DNA of 64,000 bases from NCBI RefSeq assembly GCF_051020975.1, contig NC_135036.1, positions 7,564,001 through 7,628,000 of the forward strand, read 5' to 3'. Source of the stretch: Osmia lignaria lignaria. Taxonomy: Eukaryota; Arthropoda; Insecta; Hymenoptera; Megachilidae. The notes under the pieces were generated by a model. It did no database searches, was not told where the DNA came from, and saw only the letters and a program-made list of their open reading frames with translations. Of this stretch, positions 25,093 to 37,753 are shown in pieces (the stretch's first letter is position 1; each line of letters opens with the position of its first letter). The translations under genes were made by a program, and so were the position numbers.

Positions 25093-28000
25093 GAAAACGC
25101 AAGTTTCCATCAGCCAAATATATTTTTGTAGTTCGATATCGAAAGTGTACATGTGCAAAATAATGAAAATTGACCTTCTTCGAACCAAGCCTCGGTTCTT
25201 CGACTCGTTGAACATCCATGAAAATAAAAATCAGATCAAAAGAATTCTTCCATCGAAAAAATGAATTCGAAGGATGTTCAATGGGTCGGGTAGCTGTTAT
25301 ACCCAGCGTTCAGTCAGCTTCTTATTCAGCTTCGATTATGTATTATTTCGCCAGCTATATCGCCTGCGTAAAAGAGTCGCGCGTTTACGTATTTGAATTG
25401 TTTTGTAATTGCTTGGCACACGAAGATAGGCCTTTGCAAACACGAGTCGTGTCTCGGTGTCTAAAAAGGCTAGCCAAAGGAAAGTGTCACCGAAACAGAG
25501 CCTGTACATGCATATTATAGTACATATTTATATGTATCTATCTATATATTTATACATATATATATATTACCTCTATATATATAAAAAAGAAAAGAATAAT
25601 CCACGCTTTTGATCGCATCAAATCTTCACACGTACTATTTATATATATATATATAATACTGCGCCGAGGCCTCCTCACCTGTTTCGATCGCTTTACAAAA
25701 AAATTGCCTTGCGATTCAAAGGCGAGAAGAGTGCTACGCAGAGAGATAAAAAAGAAAAAAAGATATGACGATAAAAAGGTGAATACAATCAGTGATATCA
25801 ACCGTGTCCCGTCGAGCGAATGGGAAGAGCCTACAGGAAAAATGTTTCCGAACGCGGCTTATCGATGTTTCGTTACGTTTTTTTCGTAAGACACACACAC
25901 ACGAATAGAGAGAGAAAAGAAAAAAAAAAAATATGATAATATCTGTGTACGTGTATACCGGACAGAGGGAGTAAAATTAAGCCCCGGAACCTGCACTCGA
26001 ATGGCCAGCACCATTTAAAACGTGTGTCCAACGTGTGTGACGAACGATCCCGGTGGATATGAATGGACAGAACCGTGATAGAAAAAAGAAAATGATTTCC
26101 TCGTTGATTATAAGATGATTTTTTTTAGAAAAGAAAAGAAAAATTATTATTCACTATGAGTAGTACGGTTCTGTTCTGTCTATATACACCTGCGTCCGTA
26201 TAGAAACCGATGTGAAGCACTCTTTCCGATGTAAGTATCGCAGTAGCACTTTATTTTGTCGCATACGCAAGCTTCAAGCACCACCGAGCTTTCTCGATTA
26301 TTCATATTCACTGGTACCTGTTGTTGTTGTTTCAAGTATAAGGAACTTTTTTAGTATCCGTTGTGTAGATCACACGATCGAACTGCTTCTCTGTTGTATA
26401 GCTGCGCCTACACCTTTTTACAATTAATTCTTTCTTTCTTTTTTTTTTTTTTTTTTTTTTCTTTTAAATTTCATTGGAAGATCCGCTTGCACACACGGAA
26501 CGCGTTTCGTAGATTAATTGTTATTAAGATTACCGCTTCAGCCTATCGTACCCTCTTCTTCTTCTTCTTCTTCTTTTGTATATCTTTCACGCTCTATCAT
26601 TGTACGAACGAAATAAAAATATGTTTCTCTGCTATCCTCTCATCGCTGTTTTTTCTATGTCTTTTTCTTGCACTCTCTCTTTTTAATTTCGTACTTGTAC
26701 TTACGATTCTGTTCTTTCAAAACGCGGGGGTTTTAACAGTTTTCCACCAAAATATGAACACCGCATGTCTTACCGTACACACACGTTACACCCTTATCGT
26801 ACACATTTCACACGACGAAAGCTTGAGCAGACGAGAACGAGATTGTTACAGTTCTTGAGGAATGAAGAACTTATAGATGTAGCTAATATTATTTCTTTTA
26901 TTCATTTTGGTTTCGAGATTAGGTTGTTGCAGATGATATGGTCGATTTAAGAAAGAAAAGTAACGCCAAGTTAGGTGTTAGAAGTGGTTTTATTAATTGG
27001 AAATAAATTTACAAGTACTCAAAGTGGTCTTAAAATAAATAATTTAGAGTCATAATATAGTCATCAATTTTGAATCATCCTGTGTAATAATTTTCAATAC
27101 GAACAAAGCTTGAAATCGATTCAGGGGTAGTTGATTAAATGGTACGAGATCTTTTATTTGCAGCAACCTAATTCATACAGGGACGAAGAGAATGATTACG
27201 TAGTCCACGTACAATTGAAAATCACATGCACGTTGACTCGCGTGACCGTTTATAATCTTCTCTTTAAATTTTCTGTTTCATGCTTGCGCTCGCCTGGATA
27301 TCCGCCGCACGTCTTTCGACTGAAAACAATTACCATGCATACTGTTTGATTCCGATCCGTCAACGCTTTCACTTCCGGTTCACTCACACCGACTCGATCT
27401 CTTCCGAAACGTTCGCCACGACCACCGAAACTTACCCCGAATTATCCTTACGATTTATGTTCATGTGGCGATTGTAATCATTATCCTTATCTTATCATTT
27501 TGCCTGGTACCTCCTTCTTCGTTCCATTCTTTTTATTTTCTTTTCCACACGTTATACTTGCGTTCATCTGTCAACACCGTAAACATGGAAAAAAAAAAAA
27601 AATATCGACCTAATTTTATGCTTCGTATTTCTTCACTTCCGGTCGTGATTTCACACATACAAACACACACATTCGAACGCTGGCTTGGTATTATATGTGC
27701 ACCGTCGCTGCATTCTCGTCTCCGTGTCCGCTCATCGCTCATCAATACAACAACAATAACAACCGCGATGATTTTTTATATATTCGTACACCCTGGTACA
27801 TGAACAACGATAACAAAAATTATTCACCCTACAAACTCATCTTCATCGCGCTCCCATTTCTCCTGCGATCATCTTTGATACACATATTATGTACCGAAAC
27901 GAACAAACAAAATAATGCACCATTATTGAAAAAAAAAAAAAATTATATATATATATATACTGTGGACACCTTTCAACGAACAATGCGACGACAACGGTGA

Positions 28001-28312
28001 ATTAAAAAACAACAACAACAACAACAATACCAACTACCTACAACATACTCAAATTCTTTTCTCCTATATGTACCTGGGTGATCGGAGGGCACGTTTGGCG
28101 TGCTTCACTTTTGATTTTGGTGCTTTCTCCACCGAATTCGACCGGCTGGTAACGAACGACTAAACAAACAAAAAATTAAATAAAATAATACAACTATTTG
28201 AAATAAATGAAAATTTAAATAATAATAATAAATAATGATAATAATGAAAAAAAAAAAAAAAAAAAAAACCATACCGAACACTGCCTCGTTTGCTGCATGT
28301 GGATCGCCTTAG

Positions 28313-28389
28313 CAGCCTTAGCCACTGTCGGGGCCCAAGTGGTCCCCCAAAACGCTCACTGTGTCGTCTACACAGACAGCTGCGGACAG
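28313..28389 (+). CDS. mbl: candidate mbl alternative exon linking to distal zinc fingers
   Basis: A GC-rich island in AT-rich DNA ends at a CAG|GTAGAC donor and has a tandem acceptor (ttAGcAG, with a further AG at 28321). Read with one leftover base from the preceding exon it encodes ALATVGAQVVPQNAHCVVY then TDSCGQ and ends in phase 0. The internal mbl donor at 17718 leaves exactly one base, and the next exon at 34380 needs phase 0, so the chain is phase-consistent throughout. An ATG at 28297 is in the same frame, so it could instead be an alternative first exon. The exon call rests on composition and phase. Confidence 0.55.
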
Positions 28390-30372
28390 GTAGACTTATT
28401 ATTGTAACCAGTTTTTTACCCAGTCACTCGGGTCTGCATTAGAAGCGCCAGACGCTTGATTGAACAGGTGAAACGAGTTTTCGAGGATGCATGCGTGGCT
28501 ATGTGCCTGTGTGTTGGTCACCTCTTTTTTAGAAACTTGTCCCCGTTCGATCGGGGACGGGTACCTTGTGTGTGGTATTATTTTTTTTTACTTCTGTGGT
28601 GTAAAGGAATACATACTATTTTTTTTTAAATATTTTTTTCTTTGCTGGTTACATCGGTGACGAGTTTGCCTGGTAGCCACGAATTGTTGACTCTTTTTTA
28701 TTTATTTATTTATTTTTTTTTTTTTTTTTTTTGTAACGATGAAATCGTCATGGTGCTTTGATGCAAGCCCGAAATTATAATCCTGCTAACCTTCAAGGTT
28801 AACAGGGGGAAAGGATGCGTTGGAGGTCGATTGAAATATTAACCCTTTCGCTATGGTGCATCTATGCCAGGAACTGTACACGTATGAAATTTTTAGTCTA
28901 ATTTTCATTTAATCCTCGCTATTTCACTGTAGATGTAATGGAAGGGTTAGTATGTTTTGTTAAGAACGATTGAATGATTTATCCAACGTAGACCCGAACC
29001 TTCGGTAACTTTGGCTAACACGTAGCTTTTTGGGAACATTTCCCTCACGACTGCTCACCGCAACTATAACTGCGAATAACCACTGCCTTTTATCTGGTGT
29101 TTGTTGATTATTATTACATTGGTAATAATGATAATTATTGTTGTATGTTATTACTATTTATTCTCGCTATTATTATTATATAGCATATTACATTATTATT
29201 AGTACCTACTATTACTATTGTCATTTATCATCATGGTTATTATTATTATGCTCCCTGGAAAGCGTTGTCGTCACCGTTTCAAAGAAACCTGTTCACGAAG
29301 AAAGAGATGCACGCTTGTTTATTTTAGTAATTAGTATGATCTTGCTACAAACGATCTACCATGTTCTGTAGACACGTGTGTATATTGTGTGTGACTGTAC
29401 TGTGGGATCAAAATTGTGATTTAATAGTGTTAGAAATTTTATTTGATGGGCTTAGAAGCCTTGGAATATTATTAATTTAAGAGTTAATTAGTGGGCATTC
29501 ACTGTTTTTTTTATCTTGCAAATTTTCATCTTTAATACTTATTCGAAGGTAAAATTTCAATTGCTTTATTTTTAATCATTTTAATATGATCTTTTATATA
29601 TTTGTTTAGTCCACTTTAAACTAATTTTTAATTAAAAATTCAGGTCCCACGGTACGTAATACATTTGCATACATTATTATACATACGTATCATTAATACT
29701 TATCATGCCATTGTCTTGATCCTTTCCTTGTACGTTTATTACAAATTTGGATAAACAAATTACGTTTAACGCAATAGCATCTAACAAGCAAGTACTCTTA
29801 TTTTTTAATTCTAAAACGCTTTAGTACTTGAATTATTCTTTATCTCTTCTCTATTGCATCCTTCGTTTCACGCATTTTCTATTACCTTTCAGTGTATCAA
29901 TCGTAGAAGAAGTACACATGTGACGCATGTTTAAATATCATACATCGGGAGTGAATATTCTATCAAACTTAAATGTCCAACATTAGAAAAACACGCTTTC
30001 AATTACAAATTTCATTACAAATTTAACGACAATGGCGTGATCTTTCATTTCAATTATAACGTGCAACACTTCTTTATTTCCTCCTGCTGTCTGGACACTC
30101 GAGATTAATTTTTCATTTATCGCTGTGGCAAAATTTCAACACGGAAATCCTCTGTCGCTTGTATAGAAAGCTTCTAACGCAGGCCAGCTCAACTCGATGC
30201 TCCTCGCGCAACGATCTCGCCCCGGGCAATCGCTTATCAAGAGTAGTTAATTACGCCTCTAGAACTTACGTCCAAATGTCAGCTTTTTTCTCTTAAAATC
30301 AAAAACAAATACCGAGAAGGTATTCCTTCTGCTTTTATCTTTAGCTAAAAGAAATCTACATTGCACCAAATT

Positions 30373-30526
30373 GTACAGTACCTAGCATGGTAGTCTCTCC
30401 TAAGAAAAATGGCAATGTAGGGGAATTGTGTTTTAAAACCTAAAACTATTATATTGAAGGGTGAACCCTTCTTCCTTTAAATTATCTTTTTTTTCTTAAG
30501 GAAAGCCTATCATTCTCGGTGCTATA
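30373..30526. mobile_element. family D inverted-repeat element, copy 3
   Basis: It begins TGTACAGTACCTAGCATGG and ends ATTCTCGGTGCTATAAG. The right end is diverged from the family consensus. Confidence 0.45.
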
Positions 30527-31954
30527 AGGAGTGGGGTGATTGCCCTACTTTTGCCCGTGGGTGTACCTACTCGTTAACCCGAGAAGCATCAATCGAGCAG
30601 GCTGATCGGTGACGAAAGCTATTATATAAAATGCAAACACACGAGACAGAGATTCGCGTCTACGGATATATATTTTTGTTTCGTCGTAATCGTAATTCTT
30701 CTAACGCATAACACGCATTTGACAAAGAAAGCTTTCGACTTCTCTATCTCTCTCTTCGAAATCGAATAGACCTTTATTCATTTCTCTCCCTTTTCGTCAA
30801 TCTTCCCCCTTCATAATCAGCTCTGTTGTTATGGTTGCGGAGTCGCAGTTGACCTAGTGTTGAACTTATTTGCAGTAGAATATTATTAATTTGATAGCTT
30901 TTACGACATCCCATTTTCCATATTTTTTATACGAATGCCAATAACCGCTCACTTTTCGTCCATAGACGGTTTGGTTCGCTGGCGTACCATGTTCAAATTT
31001 AACACCTTGATCACTGAAGCATCGGTCAATATCGTTCCCTTGGAATATTTCATGATTTTTAATTAGAGAATCTTACGGGACCTTTGCCACGCTGGTCAAT
31101 GGGTTAAATCTTTCTGTTTCTCTTTCATAACTTCAGTAGTGAGTGGATGTGTGTGTCTTAATCTGGTAATTGACGCACGCGAACCAAACACCAATTGGAT
31201 GGTCCTTTCGAGTCGCCTTTTGGCAGCTTACGAATTGCTTGGGTGACGAGGAGGGGGTGAATGAACAATATTTTTTTATCACACTATCGTTCCTTTGAGA
31301 CTGAGTATCGTAATTTTCTTTCATTGTGTAGATCACCCAAGCAGAACGAACCAAATAAAAAAAAAAAAAAAAAATACACCCCCCTTCTCCCGGGCCATTA
31401 TTTGCATGACCAGACTGTGTTTGTAGCGAATTCTCGCAATTGCTAAGATTATTATAGCTATTACCTATTTTTTTTTTCTTTTTGTTTCTTTTTTTTAATT
31501 TATTTCACCATTATTGACTATTTATTAATTTGTCTATATTCATCATATAGCTGTTACTTCTCGCGTAAAAGGTTGTTCATAATCGTTGATTTCCATTCAT
31601 TTTTATCGCTGTCCTACAAACTGGTTGTCGCATCAACGCACGAGAGACTCGATCAGCGATCGCTTGGCAGAGAGGAGACATTTAATTCAATATTTATTCC
31701 ATTCTTTCGTGTCTTCTTATTCTTCTTATACTTTTGTTGTTTTTTTCTTTTTTTTTTTTTTTTAATTATTACGCACGCTTTCATTGGTGAGCCTATGCCA
31801 TATTTTTACGCGTAACGGTATTTTTTTGGTTCTTTCTATCGTACTGGGTGGTTCAGAAAGCAGTAATCAAGCTTGAAAATTGATCTTGCTGATAGACTTT
31901 GGAAAATACTCGTTTGAATTTTCAGTAGACTATCGGATCTCCCTTAGTTCCATT

Positions 31955-32351
31955 TATACAGGATGCTTCAAAATTCGAGGCACAAATGAGTAATAAGTAA
32001 TAAACTTTGATTTTCCATCAAGTGACAAATTTTATGTAATTAGTAAATTCAAATTATTGAAATGACAAAAAAATATTTATTTAAATTTTCAAGTATAAAT
32101 ATTAATAAGAGATGTCATTTAAAAATTTTGCTGCACCTTGTATTATATGATAGTAATTAATAACTCATCAATAATAATTAGAAATTAATTGAATTTTCAA
32201 ATCAATCATTCAACAAACTGTACTTGCCAAAGTCTGCACATGGTAAACGATGAATTATTTACAATTATCAGAGGAAGAAAATTGAATCCATTCAAAATTT
32301 ATGAGTAAATGGAACTTGTGCTAAAATTTTCATTTCTGAAACATCCTGTAC
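31955..32351. mobile_element. family B MITE, copy 5
   Basis: The ends TATACAGGATGCTTCAAAA and TTTCTGAAACATCCTGTAC are inverted repeats. A second related end (GTACTGGGTGGTTCAGAAAG, about 31841) lies just outside the left end, suggesting nested or serial insertion. Confidence 0.55.
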
Positions 32352-33689
32352 AATCACGTATACGTAACTTTACATTCCTTTCTCTGTCTTCCTCGTTTTA
32401 ATACTCTACCTGGTAGGTTGTTAACGCTTTCAATTTAACGTATTCTTGCTAACACGACATTAGTTCACCGATAAGAGTTGCCGTTTCGATTCTCTATTTC
32501 GTTGCATTTGTATAAGCGCGATAATACCCCCCACTCCGGACGTGAATCTATAATTTTCTTTTCTTTTTCTCTCGTAGATACGAATGTACACGTGTGCTTC
32601 TGTGTGCGTATGCGTATGCGCGTGTGTATGTGCGTGCGTGCGTACATGCTTTAATTTTCTTTTTCTTTTTTTTCTTTTTTTCTTTTCACGAGCAAAGGAA
32701 CGAATAGAAATGATAATTGTGTTAGCCCGGTAGAGATTCTCGCTTCAATTGATTCTTTCTCCGTTCCCCTCTCGATTACAATTGATATTTCTGCAATTTT
32801 AATCTGCTCTTTTCTTTCCAATTTTTCGCTCTCTGTTCCCGGGAAATTCGTCCGCCGAACTTAGGGAAATAACGACAAAGAAAGAAAAAAATGGGACAAC
32901 TAGTTTTTCCTTCGTTCCTAGAAATTGTACATACATCAGTTACATATAGAATTATTGCGTTTCATCACGACAGCCAGGTTTTTTGTCACGTCACCCCGTG
33001 TTCAGTGACTGTAAACAGCGGAAACGATAATTTCCCTTTTCTGTTACTCATAAAAATCTTAGTTTAGTCCATCGTGCTGAATGGCCCGTCGAGAAGAGGG
33101 CACTCCACTCTCGATTCGCAAATTCATCAAAATTCCTTTCCGTTTTCTTCTGTTAATTTTCTTTTTTTTTTTCTAACGCAGCTTCAAGAAAAATATTTTC
33201 TCAGATGACAATTATAATTTTCTTTCTTTTTTTCTGTTTTCGATCAAATAAGAAATTTGCGAATCGTTTAGATCCTTGTGTTTATAGGCACGCTCCTTGC
33301 ATACAATATGTTGGGCATGCTGACCGAAAGAAACGAGTTACGATGATTATAGACCGAGCTAGAAAGTGATACGATATAAAAGTATTAAAATGAAACGATC
33401 GCGGTGAAAGCAATAACCGATCGTCTTGTTTTTCACCTTTTATCGAGCGAATACGATGATACATTAGAGTGTAACGTGTCGCAAAGGGAATCATACCTTT
33501 GAATAGAAAAAGTTCTACTGCAAATTTTCCCTTTTAATTTCGTGTGCCATGGATAATCGACCGTTCTGATCGCCCGATAGTTAGTTAATTGATCTCTGAG
33601 TATAGATAGAATTTCGTGATCACGGTCGATTATTCATGCACCAGTAGCTATTAATATTCGTATACGGTCTGACATTTTAGAGCATGTAA

Positions 33690-34081
33690 TATACAGGGTG
33701 TTTAAGAAGAAATGGTCCTCGAGTTAAATGGCAAATAGTACTCGTGAAATGGAGAAAAAAAATTTATCATTTTCTTTACATATATTAAATTTCAGTGGGT
33801 GAAATAATTTTCAAATTATCCAGTATATCTTATCATAATTTCTGAATTAATTTCTTTATTTCTCCTGATCTCCTTCTCTAACATTTTTTATAGGATTTTT
33901 GAAAAATTAACTGCCTATCGATTGAAAGAAATTTTTTAAATCATTCATGAAGAGGTGTTTATGTAAATGAGAACAGATGAAGGTTTTAATTAGATTTTCT
34001 CGAAAGAAGAAAAATTACAAAAGTTTTCATAAGTACCATTCGCCCTTACCCTTGAACCCTTTCTCTTAAACACCCTGTACA
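33690..34081. mobile_element. family B MITE, copy 6
   Basis: The best-preserved copy: left end TATACAGGGTGTTTAAGA and right end TCTCTTAAACACCCTGTAC form an almost exact inverted repeat around about 390 bp. It ends about 300 bp before a distal zinc-finger exon. Confidence 0.7.
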
Positions 34082-34379
34082 AATCATGAATGTGCTCTAA
34101 TATTGAAATTGAGTTTGAATGCGCGTGTCCAATGATTCTCAAAATACGTATGTGTGATTGAGAGAAAGATTATTGATTCCATCTGTGCCCACAGTGTGCG
34201 TGTGTGGACGCGCGTCTGTTTAAATAGAAAAAAAAAAAAAAAAAAAAAAATAATAGTGTGTGCATTTGCGAGTGTATGCGAGGTGAGATACCATTGAAAA
34301 GTTTTTTTTTTCCTTCTCTTATATAATACCGAGCCGTGGAAGTATCTGTTGTAAAATTGTTCGACACATTTTCTTTCAG

Positions 34380-34464
34380 TTACTGGACACCCTCCCGGTG
34401 TGCCAAGATTTTAATCGACAAGTGTGCAACCGTCCCGCCTGCAAGTTTATCCATCTCAGTGACG
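34380..34464 (+). CDS. mbl: distal CCCH zinc-finger exon (probable mbl alternative exon)
   Basis: This 85-nt exon lies between a strong ttttctttcag acceptor and a GTGAGT donor. In phase 0 it encodes LLDTLPVCQDFNRQVC then NRPACKFIHLSD. The finger is C-x7-C-x4-C-x3-H (C8, C16, C21, H25 of the exon). It leaves one base, which completes a Gly codon in the next exon. The finger resembles both muscleblind fingers and finger 2 of the ZC3H10 family (CRFIH-type). Orientation, phase and the tandem layout with the next exon favour a muscleblind distal isoform. A small separate CCCH gene cannot be excluded. Confidence 0.75.
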
Positions 34465-34751
34465 GTGAGTCTATAATTAAACAAGTTCCAATTTTTCTAG
34501 AGGTGTTTCTTTAGCACCGGTATCATGAATATCCGGGTACCCATTTATTCAGGTGACACCCAGGATAATGAAGAATTTACTGGGTAGTCGGGAAGCTGAA
34601 AAATTAAAAATTTTCTAGGAATCTCACATTTGAAATTTGGTCACTCAGATACTCAAGAAATTTAAGATTTGTCAGAAAATCCAAGTTCGATGTTTGGTAT
34701 ACACCAGTGTCTTTAGAACATAGCTGACTTTATTTTTTAATTTTGTTTCAG

Positions 34752-34900
34752 GAAACGTGGAGGTGATCGAGAATCGCGTAACCGTGTGCAGGGACGCAGT
34801 AAAGGGTGCATGCATGCGACCCCAGTGTAAATACTATCACATACCTGTCGCGTTGCCACCAGCGCCCCTGATGGCGATCACGTCACCTGCAACACCCTAA
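34752..34900 (+). CDS. mbl: distal terminal exon: second CCCH finger and alternative C-terminus
   Basis: This 149-nt coding exon follows a tttgtttcag acceptor and ends at TAA 34898-34900. It encodes GNVEVIENRVTVCRDAVKG, a finger C-x7-C-x4-C-x3-H (C41, C49, C54, H58 counted from the previous exon start), then a short tail ending ITSPATP. The linker NVEV..NRVTVC is the inter-finger linker seen in muscleblind tandem pairs, which argues for mbl over ZC3H10. An AATAAA at 34965-34970, 65 nt past the stop, could serve polyadenylation. With the exons at 6851, 12435, 16889, 17589-17718, 28313 and 34380 the summed coding length is a multiple of three. Confidence 0.75.
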
Positions 34901-34964
34901 TCAACCGTTCCCCGTTCAATGGATATCACGACGACGCGAACAGAGAGAAAGAGACACAAAGAGA

Positions 34965-34970
34965 AATAAA
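34965..34970 (+). terminator. poly(A) signal AATAAA after the distal mbl stop
   Basis: A canonical hexamer lies 65 nt downstream of the stop at 34900, on the coding strand, in a purine-rich context. Usage is inferred. Confidence 0.4.
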
Positions 34971-35524
34971 GAGGTATCAGAAGAAAGGGAAAAGGGAAAA
35001 GAAAAAAAAAAAAAAATAGGAACTTCTTAAGAGTGCGCGTTACGTGGGATCGCGTATTGAACTGATCCGTCAGGCAAGATCGATGAGAAATAAGAAGAAA
35101 ATATATATGATAAGGGAAAGAAGATCGACAGGAATGCGTTTGTTCTCATCATTTTCGTCATCGTCGTCGTCAGAAGAATCGACTCGGTTTATTTCATCCT
35201 TCTCTGTGAATTTCAAGAGGAAACCTACGAGCGAGGCGATCGAAACGATAGAAAGGGAATAGAATCGTTTCTATTCCATAGAAAACTAACGAAACCGTTT
35301 CTGATTTTCCTTCTCTTTTCTCCCCTTTTTGCCTCTTCAACACCCCCTCAGTTTTATCCTTAATTAAAAGAACGCGTGTTGTGATTCAACAGGTGTTACA
35401 TTAAAATCTATTCCCACAATATTTTCACTATTTTATTCAATTCTGAATAGTGATTATAGAATTTTTCTAATAATTATTATCAGGATTCCCGAGGATTTCG
35501 AGGACTCAAACTCTAGTTTGGAAT

Positions 35525-35686
35525 TATAGTAGACTCTCTTTATATTGCCACGAAGGGAGCTGTGGGTGTGGAAAATTTTTCAAACTTTCAAGCTCTTATT
35601 TGGAAGGAGGAAGGAAGATAGAAGTGCTTGAAATTCTGTGTGAAGATTAAATTGTTCACGTGGCAATATAACAAGAATCTACTGTA
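35525..35686. mobile_element. pogo/Tc1-mariner-type MITE, family A copy 2
   Basis: A 162-bp element beginning TATAGTAGACTCTCTTTATA and ending GAATCTACTGTA, with TIRs matching the copy at 611-774, including the TTGCCACG continuation inside the left repeat. It has no coding capacity. Confidence 0.72.
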
Positions 35687-36909
35687 ACTTTGTTAACTAC
35701 CAGCATGGTTTCAGATTTCCAGTTCCAAAACGTGATTTAGGTTCTTGGAATTCTCAGCAATCCAGGGCTCGACATTTTTGGGTTCTCCCAAATCTCTAAT
35801 GAAAATAGATATCAGTGAAATAATTGTCGATGATTTTAATGCAACACTTTTAACGTATCCCACGATATCCGATTCCTGGTTCACCAAGTAGTTATTGAAA
35901 TTCAAAATCAATTGAAACGTGATCGAAATACACGTTTTATTATTGAGTGATGATACAGGAGTAATAATGGGCATTCGATACTCTCTCTTGAAAATTTTCA
36001 AGCAATTGAATCGCTGTATAGTTTCCGATCACTCTGGTACTTGTTTAAGGTGAAATTTTCTTGAAAATTTTGCGAAACATTACGAACGTGATAATTTGAT
36101 GGTCGTGAAAGTCTTGAAAGTTTATTTAAGGTACCATTATTTTTTCTGTAATTTTACTATATTAGATACTCAGAGGAATTTTCGCGAACAGTATAGGAAA
36201 AATGGAAGTTCCTTCGAATACGAGGAAGAGATAGGTCTTTCAAAGATTGCGTCCAATTCTTTGGAAAAGAAAGGTATATATTTTTTGTTACGCATGTAGT
36301 AACGAAATTTCATTTAAAGTGATATTTTTCAGAAAGTAACCGCTTGTTATATAAGTTACAATGTGTGAGTCTGTCGTTGGACTCAATGCAGTATTTACAA
36401 ACGATTGTTAATAATTATGATATTATTATTTTTGAATGATTTAAGTTTTTCTCGATGTCACATTATATTATTATACTTAATAATAACGATTATGGTATTT
36501 ACACTAATTACTTTCGACTCATTCAAACACTGATACAATCAATGTCTTGTTAGAGAGAAATATTTCCAAGACTTCCACTACTTTCAAATTTCAAGAATTT
36601 TTCATTTCGAATGATATTCGAAAAAATTCTGAATGATCAAAGATCCATCGTTATACGAGGTCTTCCTCCTTCGATTGAATTAATTAACTTAAAAAAATCA
36701 TATCCAGAGATGTATGTAGTCTCTTCTTTCGACAATTTGCTACGACTCTCATTATTCTATTATTTAAATTATGAAGCAATTTCTGATAGTCTTGTTTTCT
36801 AGAAATTGTCTTTTTATCATTACAAATTTTTACATCGATGGAATTAATAGGAAATTGAGAAAATTCCAAAAATTTCCAATTTCATTAGTGTCATATTTAA
36901 ATTATTTAT

Positions 36910-37010
36910 TTAACCCTTGAACAGCGGAGCCAAACAAATCGTATGCAAGAATATTGACTTAATTACATTAATATTGGGGCTCTCTCCATGGTCCGCCGTC
37001 CGAGGGTTAA
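36910..37010. mobile_element. family C element, short copy
   Basis: About 101 bp, from TTAACCCTTGAACAGCGG to CCGCCGTCCGAGGGTTAA, with the core CTCTCTCCATGGTCCGCC. Confidence 0.55.
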
Positions 37011-37452
37011 ATGCAACATTAGGAATGGAAAAAAAATTAATTAGTTAAAATATGAAAGGAGATAATGCCCGGAATCAGTAATCGGACAAATGTCGATCAA
37101 ATTTTAACTTTTATTTAGCAATTAAACCTTAACTTTTCATACAGCAATTGTTCCATTCACACTGAATTGAAAAAAGAATCTTTATAATGAACGGCATAAA
37201 GAGCTAAATAATTCATTAAACAATGGACAAATGCATTTTGTCGAGGAAGACTTTGAGAGATGAACGCGCAGACAAGGATGAATTGATCTGTAACGAGTAA
37301 CAAAAGCTTTTTATACTTGTATACATTACACAAAATTCCACTTATAGTTTATTTCTATATCGGTATATATACATATATATATTTATACGTGTGCAGATAC
37401 GTCCAAGTTGATCGTCGAGTAAAACAAATTAGACGTATGTACATACGTTGGT

Positions 37453-37753
37453 GTACAGGGCAATTCAAAATGAATGTTCGTGGTTTGAAGACGTATAACT
37501 TTGCCTTTGGAATAGTTGGAAATGAACCCAAATGACAAGTAATTATTCTCGTGTTTTACCTTCAAATAACAGAATTATAGAAGAAATGAAAATTTGTTAA
37601 ATTACAGTCGAAGACGATTTAACGATAATTTATAAGTATCGAAGGGTCATTAGATAAATGATTGAATTTTCATCAAATTATTTGCTATTTGGTGTGATTG
37701 ATACATTTTCAAATATTCAAGAGTCAGAGACGTTCCTTTTGAATAACCCTGTA
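37453..37753. mobile_element. family B MITE, copy 7
   Basis: The ends GTACAGGGCAATTCAAAA and CTTTTGAATAACCCTGTA are inverted repeats about 300 bp apart. Confidence 0.55.

Larger units (their letters stand above)
19101..28312 (+). other. mbl: mbl 3' UTR and/or intron
   Basis: This stretch follows the mbl stop codon and has no coding exon I can support. The first 3' UTR may be long. AATAAA hexamers occur at 21260-21265, 21395-21400 and 21910-21915, and I cannot tell which is used. The same stretch is the intron of the proposed distal isoform. It is rich in TA, CA/TG and poly-T/A microsatellites and carries family B, C and D elements. Apparent ORFs, including 165 aa at 26361-26858, are low-complexity. 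Confidence 0.5.
28390..34379 (+). other. mbl: presumed mbl intron
   Basis: No coding exon is recognised. It holds family D (30373-30526) and family B (31955-32351, 33690-34081) elements, many poly-T/A runs, and (ATT)n tracts near 29130-29260. Open frames such as 31573-31815 are homopolymer-driven. Confidence 0.5.

Noticed and set aside
26361..26858. 165-codon Phe/Ser-rich ORF
   Set aside because: Driven by poly-T and TTC runs; no domain or codon pattern.
34380..34900. ZC3H10 orthologue
   Set aside because: The first finger is ZC3H10-like, but the inter-finger linker, exon phase and strand fit muscleblind better, and the third finger and coiled coil of ZC3H10 are missing. Not fully excluded.
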